Assembly (NCBI GenBank): GCA_023427575.1
Contig: JAEZAY010000486.1
Span: forward strand, 1 to 5,810
DNA length: 5,810 nucleotides
DNA from: Bacteroidota bacterium
GTDB lineage: Bacteria > Bacteroidota > Bacteroidia > Chitinophagales > Chitinophagaceae
Direction of reading: 5' to 3'
The stretch's first letter is position 1, and every line of letters starts with the position of its first letter. The notes under the pieces were generated by a model. It was given only the letters and a program-made list of their open reading frames with translations. It ran no database searches and was not told the DNA's origin. Position numbers and translations under genes: made by a program. This document shows positions 1 to 5,810 of this stretch, in pieces.

Positions 1-451
1 ATAAAATAATATCGCAGCGGATCTCCAACCGGTCCAGTTCAAGAAGTGATTCTGACAGCTCACCAACAATATAATGGTCAATGTTAACTCCAATCCGACC
101 CGCAATGGCGCAAGCACTTTTTTGCCAGTCGCTGAGATGATCATTATAAACAACGCGGCATCCGATCATTTTTGCGAGGAGATACAATGAACCTACGCCC
201 GCCCCATAATCCATTACTATCAGGTCTCCCGGCTGCTTTTTTGTTAAGCGGATCGACTTGTATAAAAGATGTGCGCTGGTTTGGATGGAAAAAAACAATC
301 TTCGCGAATGGCTTCCTTTATAGTACTCCTTGCAGTAATAAGGAATCTCAAGCTCATCAATCGAAAAACTCCGGAGTTTTTCATACAAGGCGGCAGCCTT
401 TTCCTGAATTTTTATACTTAACGCGTCTTTTTCAACAATGAATTTATCCAT
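1..451 (-). CDS. Class I SAM-dependent methyltransferase (N-terminal 150 residues; 3' end beyond window)
   Basis: Reading the minus strand from the ATG at 451 gives an open frame of 150 codons that leaves the window without a stop, so the C-terminus is missing. The start is well fixed: the codon just upstream in frame is TGA. Residues 1-70 are a charged, probably helical N-terminal extension. A Rossmann-type methyltransferase core follows: motif I is VMDYGAGVGS at about 79-88 (the glycine-rich SAM-binding loop), and the acidic end of strand 2 is at D104 in VVYNDHLSDW, expected to contact the SAM ribose. No signal peptide or membrane segment is visible, so it is probably cytoplasmic. It starts 14 bp after the yfhO stop on the same strand, which suggests co-transcription and perhaps a role in modifying a glycan, lipid or other small molecule. 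The substrate cannot be told from this part. The methyltransferase fold is confident; anything more specific is not. Confidence 0.85.
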   Translation of the reverse strand, partial: MDKFIVEKDALSIKIQEKAAALYEKLRSFSIDELEIPYYCKEYYKGSHSRRLFFSIQTSAHLLYKSIRLTKKQPGDLIVMDYGAGVGSLYLLAKMIGCRVVYNDHLSDWQKSACAIAGRIGVNIDHYIVGELSESLLELDRLEIRCDIIL

Positions 452-465
452 TCAGCACATACAGT

Positions 466-3024
466 TTATGCTTTATTTATGGCGGAAGATTTTTTATAGT
501 TCTTCCATTCCCACCAAATTCCAAACAATAAAGCCAGTATGGAAAGTATTCCGACAATCAGCGATATGGTTTCGCCGGTCTGATATGATTTTGGCGCAAA
601 AACAAATTCGATGCTATGATTTCCTGCCGGTATGGCCAGGCCACGCAATACATAATTCACTTTTGCAATGGGAGCCGCCTTGCCATCGATGGTGGCAGTC
701 CAACCTCTTGGATAATAAATTTCGCTGAATACCGCAAACTGACTGGTATTCGACTGAAACTGATACAGCAGCCGGTCATTGTCTCTTTCCACCAGTTTAA
801 TGGTGGCGGCGGAATCAGGAACAGGGGCGAAAGGAACTTTTGATTCCTCTCTTTTATCAAGAATGGCCGTATCGGCCGGATTAAAATGATCGAGGGCGGC
901 CATTTCTTCATCGGCTGAATTTACATATCTCAGTCCCTTAACAAGCCAAACCGGGCCCAGTGCCCCGGGGTTTTGCTGAGCTACAGGCTGATTGTCGGCG
1001 GGATTGGTAACGATAAAATATTTTGTGTTCAGCATATTGAATACATCCATATTGCCTTTTGCAATCTGGTTTTTTATCAAATCATCGTACAATGCCAGCT
1101 TGGCTGGATGGTAACCGCCGATCGCGTTATGATGAACCGCGGCGCGGGCCGACTGGAACCATTGCGGGTCGGCCTGGTCGAACACCCGATAATAACTGGT
1201 ATCCTGCAAAATCTGAAGATCGGCACGATGTGGTGTAAAAGCCGCTTCCAGATCAGGCGCCTCAATATAACTGTCTTTGCTCAGGTACCGGTTCGCCACC
1301 ATGATAAGATCGACCAGCGATAATACGATGACCGCTACCAGCAGGATCCGGACCGGATAGGATTTTTTATTGTAATACCATAACAGCCCATATACAAGGC
1401 CCATAAATATCAGGGTCCGTACCAGATCGCTTCCATAAATGGACTTACGGTCATCCTTGAGCGCATTTGTGATGCTGGCTCCAAAGTCATTTGCCTGGGC
1501 CTGCATGTCCGGGGTGGGCTGCTGACCCTGCGAAAGCTGCTGCAACCAGGCATTGCTCAGGTTTTCGCGGATCATTCCATCATTTGCAGACTTGTAATCC
1601 AACACAAAATACATTGCTATTAAAACGGCGGCAAGGGTTGCAGAAGTGATGGTAAAATTTTTAAACTTCTTTTTCAGAGATTCAGAGATCCTGATTTCAG
1701 TAATAAAAGCCTGCAATCCCAGTGCTGCCATCAACGGAAAGGTAAGTTGGGGAATGACAAGGGCCATGGACGGGGCCCGGAACTTATTGTAAAAAGGCAG
1801 ATAATCAAATAGGAAATTGTTTAAGGCCGGAAAGTTTTTACCCCAGGCCATAACGATACCCAGAATGGTGGCAGCAAGAATCCATCCCTTATGTTCGCCC
1901 TTGTAAAACGTGAGGCCGAGAATAAACAGAATTCCCACTACCGCCCCGAAATAAACCGCGCCGGAAGTGGATGGCTGAGCTCCCCAATAGGGTGAATACT
2001 GCATAGCATATTGTTCGGCCTGTTCCTGCGGCATACCCGTTTTTTCAGCCAGCACTTCCGCCGTTTTGGTTGGCGGCGTCAACTCGCTTTTCATTTCATT
2101 ATTGACGACGGTGGGCGAACTGCCCCCAAATATCCGGGGAACGATTACGGTAAATGTTTCGGCAATGCCATAACTCCACATAAAAGCATAGTCTTTATCA
2201 AGACCGTTTTCCGTTTTGTTTTTGACATTGGGATCGGTCAGTTCAGATCTGCCGCCGCGCATGGTTTCCTTCGCATAATCATAAACCGGCATCAGGTTCA
2301 CGGCATAAGATGCAAGTCCCATTATTCCCGCCAGCAATGCCAGCCCGGCCACTTTGCCAAGATGTAAAAAATCCTCTTGGCGGATTGTTTGAATGGCATA
2401 GGCAATACCCAGGCAAAAAGCAATCAGCATGGTATAATAGACAATCTGTGGGTGATTCTGGTAAAATTGCAGGGTAATAAAGAGCAGCGTGCAAACGAAT
2501 CCCAGCACGTATCGCTTTTGGGTTAGCAAAACAAGGCCTGCAATAACGGCCGGCGCGTAGCCCATGGAGGCAAATTTGGTGGTATGACCCACGGCAGTTA
2601 TAACGGCATTGTATGACGCGAATGCGTATGCGAGCGATGCGAAAATTGAAATCAGGTTATTTATCCGCAAAGCCATGCAAAGAATATAGAACCCGATACA
2701 GGATAAAAAGAAAAGGCTGATGGGTTGAGGCAGAAATAAAGTGAATAGATTGTGCAGATGGGCAATCGTAATATTATATTTCGACTCCATCAAAATCTGG
2801 GTGGCAGGCATTCCGCTGAACATACTGTTCGACCAAAGCGGGTAATGGCCATGCTGCTCTTTATACTGGATAGACTGATGCGCCATGCTTTTCCAGCTTT
2901 GTACATCATGCTGGTCAAGAACAAGACCCTGTAAGGCAGGAAAACAATATAAACAGGAAACCACCAGGAAAATTCCAATTGCTATCGCATGTGGTTGCAG
3001 GCGCTGCCATAATGATGTATTCAT
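466..3024 (-). CDS. YfhO family multi-pass membrane protein (putative GT-C-type glycosyltransferase)
   Basis: This is a full-length integral membrane protein of 852 residues from the ATG at 3024. An in-frame TTG at 3051 would add nine residues, but TTG starts are uncommon and neither start has a clear ribosome binding site. An in-frame stop at 3064-3066 rules out anything longer. About 13-15 hydrophobic helices are visible, including residues 12-32, 100-118, 122-142, 171-187, 195-213, 222-243, 356-374, 380-397, 419-441, 457-475, 535-550, 558-577 and 818-838. YfhO-like signatures include PLWSNSMFSGMP (62-73), QNHPQIVYY (189-197) and FYNKFRAPSM (411-420). An acidic first loop (LDQHD, 36-40) recalls the catalytic loop of GT-C glycosyltransferases. 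Residues about 578-817 form a soluble, presumably periplasmic domain. In Firmicutes, YfhO proteins are implicated in adding sugars to lipoteichoic acid from a polyprenyl-phosphate donor. Bacteroidota lack that polymer, so the acceptor here is unknown. The family call is confident; the enzymatic role is inferred. Confidence 0.9.
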   Translation of the reverse strand: MNTSLWQRLQPHAIAIGIFLVVSCLYCFPALQGLVLDQHDVQSWKSMAHQSIQYKEQHGHYPLWSNSMFSGMPATQILMESKYNITIAHLHNLFTLFLPQPISLFFLSCIGFYILCMALRINNLISIFASLAYAFASYNAVITAVGHTTKFASMGYAPAVIAGLVLLTQKRYVLGFVCTLLFITLQFYQNHPQIVYYTMLIAFCLGIAYAIQTIRQEDFLHLGKVAGLALLAGIMGLASYAVNLMPVYDYAKETMRGGRSELTDPNVKNKTENGLDKDYAFMWSYGIAETFTVIVPRIFGGSSPTVVNNEMKSELTPPTKTAEVLAEKTGMPQEQAEQYAMQYSPYWGAQPSTSGAVYFGAVVGILFILGLTFYKGEHKGWILAATILGIVMAWGKNFPALNNFLFDYLPFYNKFRAPSMALVIPQLTFPLMAALGLQAFITEIRISESLKKKFKNFTITSATLAAVLIAMYFVLDYKSANDGMIRENLSNAWLQQLSQGQQPTPDMQAQANDFGASITNALKDDRKSIYGSDLVRTLIFMGLVYGLLWYYNKKSYPVRILLVAVIVLSLVDLIMVANRYLSKDSYIEAPDLEAAFTPHRADLQILQDTSYYRVFDQADPQWFQSARAAVHHNAIGGYHPAKLALYDDLIKNQIAKGNMDVFNMLNTKYFIVTNPADNQPVAQQNPGALGPVWLVKGLRYVNSADEEMAALDHFNPADTAILDKREESKVPFAPVPDSAATIKLVERDNDRLLYQFQSNTSQFAVFSEIYYPRGWTATIDGKAAPIAKVNYVLRGLAIPAGNHSIEFVFAPKSYQTGETISLIVGILSILALLFGIWWEWKNYKKSSAINKA

Positions 3025-3080
3025 TTGCTGGAAATAGTTATAGGTGGGCAAAATAATGCATTTTTACACCAACTTGACCG
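3025..3080. promoter_or_regulatory. Short divergent intergenic region, presumed to hold both promoters
   Basis: This 56-bp AT-rich gap separates the minus-strand yfhO-like gene from the plus-strand small membrane protein gene, so both transcripts must start here or inside the opposite gene. On the minus strand there is a TATTTTG element (3052-3058 complement), one base short of the Bacteroidota -7 consensus TAnnTTTG, but no TTTG box lies at the right distance. On the plus strand a TTTG occurs at 3025-3028 without a good -7 partner. I therefore assign a promoter region by position only, not exact boxes. If the TTG at 3051 were the true yfhO start, the gap would shrink to 29 bp. Confidence 0.3.
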
Positions 3081-3359
3081 ATGCCAAAGCTATTATTTTT
3101 ATCGAGGGTTACGCTTATTTGCAATATTTGCTACCTGTTTGCTTTTATTTTCAGAACGGGGCTGTTAAAGACAGACAATGAGGCAGCCTCCATAATCATA
3201 ATACTTGGAAACTTTTTTGCCATTCTGCTAAATGTGATTGTGAATATCTGGGCCGCTGTTTTATTTTTGAAAACCGGGTTCAGGAATTTTCCGGAACGCT
3301 GGCTTTTTATAAGCAATCTGATTTTTTTAATCATCCAGTTAACTTTTCTCCTTACATGA
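3081..3359 (+). CDS. Small three-helix integral membrane protein, function unknown
   Basis: This is a 92-residue hydrophobic protein. Three membrane segments are evident at about residues 6-26, 36-63 and 73-91. Short charged loops lie between them: RTGLLKTDNEAAS between helices 1 and 2, and KTGFRNFPERW between helices 2 and 3. There is no catalytic motif, no cleavable signal and no soluble domain. The ATG at 3081 is the first possible start, because an in-frame TGA lies at 3075-3077. Its stop overlaps the start of the downstream transporter gene as ATGA, which is typical of translational coupling and argues that this is a real gene rather than a chance frame. I do not recognise the family. 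Its position suggests an accessory or stabilising partner of the transporter, but it could equally be an unrelated small envelope protein. The gene call is fairly confident; the function is unknown. Confidence 0.75.
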   Translation: MPKLLFLSRVTLICNICYLFAFIFRTGLLKTDNEAASIIIILGNFFAILLNVIVNIWAAVLFLKTGFRNFPERWLFISNLIFLIIQLTFLLT

Positions 3360-4135
3360 TCCAAAATATCATCCGGGACAAACCAACCCGGCTATTCATA
3401 ATTCTGGGCGGCTTGTTCATTACGAATGCCATCATCGCGGAAGTGATAGGGGTGAAAATTTTTTCGCTGGAAGATACACTGGGCATTGAAAGAGCCAGTT
3501 TTTCTCTGCTGGGAACCGAAGATCTTTCGTTTAGTCTCTCAGTGGGCGTTATTTCCTGGCCTGTTATCTTCGTAATGACGGATATCATTAATGAATATTA
3601 TGGCGTAAAAGGCGTACGTTTTTTATCCCTGCTGACCGTTGCCCTGATCATCTTTGCTTTTTTTATATTTTGGTTCGCGATCCAGGCTTCCCCCGATACC
3701 AAATGGTGGATTGATTCCAATGCAGCATCGGGGGTTCCCAATATGCAGTCGGCTTTCGCGGCCATATTCGGTCAGGGAATGAACATTATTGTTGGATCGG
3801 TAACGGCATTCCTGATTGGCCAGATTGTAGATGCATTGGTATTCCGCAAGATTAAGGTGATTACCGGTGAACGTAAGATCTGGATGCGGGCAACAGTGAG
3901 TACCCTGGTATCGCAGTTGATAGATAGTTTTGTGGTTACCTATGTAGCATTTTACCTGTTCCTGGGGGTTAGTATCGGGCAATGCACCGCCTGGGCGCTC
4001 ACCGCTTACGCATACAAATTCTGTGTAGCCATTCTATTTACACCGGTAGTTTATGGCATACATTGGGCGGTTGAACAATACCTGGGTAAAAGTAACGCGA
4101 GAGATATGAAAACGGCTGCACTGAAGGGCTTTTAA
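3356..4135 (+). CDS. yhhQ: Queuosine precursor transporter, YhhQ/VUT family
   Basis: This is a 259-residue inner-membrane protein with about six helices, at residues 12-33, 60-80, 88-110, 139-162, 178-203 and 212-237. The VUT family (PF02592, formerly DUF165) is recognisable from WPVIFVMTDIINEYYG (68-83), GQIVDALVFRKIK (155-167), RATVSTLVSQLIDSF (178-192) and the conserved Lys in AYAYKF (217-222). E. coli YhhQ imports the 7-deazaguanine precursors preQ0 and preQ1, used to make queuosine in the anticodon of GUN-decoding tRNAs; the same role is inferred here. The length is slightly above that of E. coli YhhQ (about 220 residues). The extra length is mostly the loop at residues 34-60 and the C-terminal tail, as is common in Bacteroidota homologues. 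The start ATG overlaps the stop of the small upstream membrane protein gene, so translation is probably coupled. No queuosine biosynthesis gene or preQ1 riboswitch is visible nearby, so the specific substrate rests on family membership. Confidence 0.9.
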   Translation: MIQNIIRDKPTRLFIILGGLFITNAIIAEVIGVKIFSLEDTLGIERASFSLLGTEDLSFSLSVGVISWPVIFVMTDIINEYYGVKGVRFLSLLTVALIIFAFFIFWFAIQASPDTKWWIDSNAASGVPNMQSAFAAIFGQGMNIIVGSVTAFLIGQIVDALVFRKIKVITGERKIWMRATVSTLVSQLIDSFVVTYVAFYLFLGVSIGQCTAWALTAYAYKFCVAILFTPVVYGIHWAVEQYLGKSNARDMKTAALKGF

Positions 4136-4151
4136 GCGCAATCGAAAATTG

Positions 4152-4661
4152 TTAATCCCGGCGTGACAGATTTTTCTTCATCACATAATCGTTCATGAAG
4201 TAATTGGCGCCAATATCCAGGTCCTGTTCGGATTCAATTTCAAAGCCCAGTTTCTGATAGAATTGGATGGCTTTGTTCATCCTGTTCACATTAAGGATCA
4301 GGGAGTCGCCGCCTTTTTCAATCACTTCTTCGGTAACCACTTCGATTAAAGCTTTTCCAACGCCTTTGCCCTGCAGGGAAGGCAATACATAACATTTATG
4401 AATCTTGTAGCTGTTGTTTTCGTACCGGCTGTAGGAAATAAAACCGATTGCTTCAGTATCTTCTTCAGCAATAAAAAAGATCTGACCCGCTTTCATTTGC
4501 TTCAGCAATGCATCCGGCTGATAAAAAAGTTGAAGCATGTAGTCAAGCTGATCACGGCTTAAAATTTCGCCATAAGCTTCAGGCCAGATTTGCTGCGCCA
4601 AAAAACCGATAAGCTCGATGTCATCGGCATCAGCAGACCGGATTACCAAACTTTCCGACAT
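4152..4661 (-). CDS. GNAT family N-acetyltransferase
   Basis: This is a 169-residue cytoplasmic protein with a complete GNAT fold. Residues 4-30 are the N-terminal strand and helix (LVIRSADADDIELIGF). Strands around 61-78 (IFFIAEEDTEAIGFISYSR) lead to motif A, YVLPSLQGKGVGKAL at 91-105, where QGKGVG is the acetyl-CoA pyrophosphate loop (Q/R-x-x-G-x-G/A). Motif B is NKAIQFYQKLGF at 129-140. The C-terminal strand ends in DYVMKKNL. The layout resembles PaiA-like polyamine acetyltransferases and other small-molecule GNATs, but the acceptor cannot be fixed from the sequence. The gene converges on the transporter gene with only 16 bp between the two stop codons. Its leader is very AT-rich, with a TAAATTGTATAAATAAAT stretch just before the ATG and no Shine-Dalgarno, as usual for Bacteroidota. 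A putative terminator of the upstream gene lies about 40 bp before the start, suggesting its own short promoter. Confidence 0.9.
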   Translation of the reverse strand: MSESLVIRSADADDIELIGFLAQQIWPEAYGEILSRDQLDYMLQLFYQPDALLKQMKAGQIFFIAEEDTEAIGFISYSRYENNSYKIHKCYVLPSLQGKGVGKALIEVVTEEVIEKGGDSLILNVNRMNKAIQFYQKLGFEIESEQDLDIGANYFMNDYVMKKNLSRRD

Positions 4662-4702
4662 ATTTATTTATACAATTTAGGCCAGGGATAAAGATGGGAT
4701 CT

Positions 4703-4727
4703 AAAACCGGGCTGACCAAAACCCCGG
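4703..4727 (-). terminator. Putative intrinsic terminator of the sugar dehydrogenase gene
   Basis: Read on the minus strand, CCGGG (4727-4723) and CCCGG (4711-4707) form a perfect 5-bp GC stem around an 11-base loop, followed at once by TTTT (4706-4703). It begins about 24 bp after the dehydrogenase stop at 4751 and lies before the GNAT gene, the right place for a terminator. Two G-T wobble pairs could extend the base of the stem. The stem is short and the T tract brief, so termination may be partial. Confidence 0.45.
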
Positions 4728-4750
4728 CCATTTCAAAAATAAGCCAGGAT

Positions 4751-5810
4751 TTAATCTTTACTTACTTTCCATAATGTGTTGCTGGTATCGTCTGCCACCA
4801 GCAAACTGCCGTCGGGTAAAACAGCTACTCCGGCGGGCCGCCCATACACTTCATTTTTTGAGGAGTCAGCAATAAAACCGGTTAGAAAGTCTTCCGGATT
4901 ACCCGAAGGTTTCCCTTTTGAAAAAGGTACAAAAACTACTTTATAGCCCACCAGCTTCGAATGATTCCAGGATCCATGCTGGCCGATAAAAGCGCCTCCC
5001 TGGTATTTGGCCGGAAATTTTTTCTGGTCGTAAAAGGCGAGCCCAAGCGAAGCCGTATGAGCCCCAAGAGCAAGATCAGGCTGAATTGTTCTTTTAACAA
5101 GATCCGGGTTTTCACCTTTGCGTCGGGGATCTTCATTGGGGCCGAAATAGGCATAAGGCCATCCGTAAAATGCCCCTTCTTTCACGCTGGTGAGATAATC
5201 GGGAACAAGATCATCGCCCAGCTCATCTCTTTCGTTCACTACTGTATATAAAGTAGAACTGCCCGGTGCCCAACCCATGCCTACCGGGTTGCGGAGTCCG
5301 GCGGCAAAAATTCTTTCTCCCGATCCATCCGGATTTATCTCCAGGATATTTGCCCTTCGCAATTCATGCTCCATTCCATTTTCTCCTACATTACTACCAG
5401 AACCAACGGCGATATAAATTTTAGAACCATCCGGATTCGCAATAATGTTGCGGGTCCAGTGATTATTATATCCGCCAGCAGGCAATTCCAAGATCTTTTT
5501 GCCCGGAGCGGTTATAGTAACCTGGCCTTCTTTGTAAGGGTAGATCCAAAGTCCATCGGTATTTGCTACATAAAAGGAGCCTTTTAAGATCAGCATGCCG
5601 ATCGGCTGGTTCAATTTTTCAAGAAAATTTGATCGGAGGTCTACCTCGCCATCGCGGTTGGTATCCCGGAATAAGGTGATCCGGTTGGCGCTGGCATCAA
5701 TTTGCTGTGATTTCGCTTTTCCGCTGGCAATGGCCTTCACTTTTTTTACCCCTTTCAATTCGGTATTTGCTTCCGCTACAAGGATGTCGCCATTCGGCGC
5801 GACATAGATC
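4751..5810 (-). CDS. PQQ-dependent glucose/sorbosone dehydrogenase family protein (5' end beyond window)
   Basis: The minus-strand frame is open from the right edge to the stop at 4751, giving the C-terminal 352 residues. The first visible residues (IYVAPNGDILVAEAN) are already inside the beta-propeller, so the start and any signal peptide lie outside. The internal TTG at 5758 is not a credible start. The fold is the GSDH six-bladed propeller (PF07995). In visible-fragment numbering, family motifs are DTNRDGEVD (49-57, a calcium-binding-like loop), NHWTRN (116-121, with the likely active-site His), GLRNPVGMGW (171-180, with the Arg expected to contact PQQ or substrate), NERDELGDDLVPDY (192-205, calcium-site region), FYGWPYAYFGP (214-224), QHGSWNH (277-283) and a final blade with YGRPAG (322-327). 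Such proteins are usually periplasmic and oxidise aldoses or sorbosone with PQQ; the substrate here is unknown. The key residues appear present. Assignment to the family is firm, while enzymatic activity and cofactor are inferred. Confidence 0.9.
   Translation of the reverse strand, partial: IYVAPNGDILVAEANTELKGVKKVKAIASGKAKSQQIDASANRITLFRDTNRDGEVDLRSNFLEKLNQPIGMLILKGSFYVANTDGLWIYPYKEGQVTITAPGKKILELPAGGYNNHWTRNIIANPDGSKIYIAVGSGSNVGENGMEHELRRANILEINPDGSGERIFAAGLRNPVGMGWAPGSSTLYTVVNERDELGDDLVPDYLTSVKEGAFYGWPYAYFGPNEDPRRKGENPDLVKRTIQPDLALGAHTASLGLAFYDQKKFPAKYQGGAFIGQHGSWNHSKLVGYKVVFVPFSKGKPSGNPEDFLTGFIADSSKNEVYGRPAGVAVLPDGSLLVADDTSNTLWKVSKD

Noticed and set aside
172..441. Plus-strand open frame of 89 codons
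   Set aside because: It lies antisense to the methyltransferase, whose frame shows clear SAM-binding motifs. The plus-strand translation has no recognisable features.
2011..2367. Plus-strand open frame of 118 codons
   Set aside because: It is fully antisense within the YfhO-like gene, has a low-complexity, Arg/His/Phe-rich composition typical of a shadow frame, and shows no motif.
3623..3982. Minus-strand open frame of 119 codons
   Set aside because: It is antisense within the transporter gene, whose plus-strand frame carries the VUT family motifs. The composition is unlike a real protein.
4139..4151. CAAT-cgaaa-ATTG hairpin between the convergent transporter and GNAT stops, considered as a bidirectional terminator
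   Set aside because: The stem is only four AT-rich pairs with no T tract on either strand, too weak to call.
4961..5251. Plus-strand open frame of 96 codons
   Set aside because: It is a shadow of the sugar dehydrogenase gene, which has convincing family motifs on the minus strand.
5756..5758. TTG at 5758 as the start of the sugar dehydrogenase
   Set aside because: The frame stays open upstream to the window edge and encodes family-typical sequence (IYVAPNGDILVAEAN), so the TTG is an internal Leu codon.

Overview
The window looks like ordinary chromosomal DNA of a Bacteroidota bacterium, most likely of the Chitinophagaceae/Sphingobacteriia type. The basis is moderate GC, AT-rich leaders without clear Shine-Dalgarno sequences, and the style of the encoded proteins: a long YfhO membrane protein, a VUT-type queuosine precursor transporter and a sorbosone-dehydrogenase-like protein. 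This placement is inferred from protein character; there is no rRNA or marker gene here.

Layout. Six protein genes fill nearly all of the window. From left to right: (1) the 5' part of a class I SAM-dependent methyltransferase, minus strand, running off the left edge; (2) a full-length YfhO-family multi-pass membrane protein, minus strand, ending 14 bp before the methyltransferase start; (3) a short divergent gap; (4) a 92-residue three-helix membrane protein, plus strand, overlapping by ATGA the start of (5) a YhhQ/VUT-family queuosine precursor transporter, plus strand; (6) a convergent GNAT acetyltransferase, minus strand, with 16 bp between the two stop codons; (7) a probable intrinsic terminator; (8) the C-terminal 352 residues of a PQQ-type glucose/sorbosone dehydrogenase, minus strand, whose start lies beyond the right edge.

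How the genes relate. yfhO and the methyltransferase form a likely two-gene (or longer) transcription unit, which suggests envelope glycan or glycolipid modification. The small membrane protein and the transporter are translationally coupled and probably co-expressed. The GNAT and the sugar dehydrogenase are on the same strand but separated by a putative terminator, and no functional link is evident.

No gene-free stretch exceeds 90 bp. I see no tRNA, rRNA, mobile element, CRISPR array or broken gene. I do not see a convincing undescribed system. The points most worth a second look are the small membrane protein coupled to the transporter, and the YfhO/methyltransferase pair in a diderm organism.
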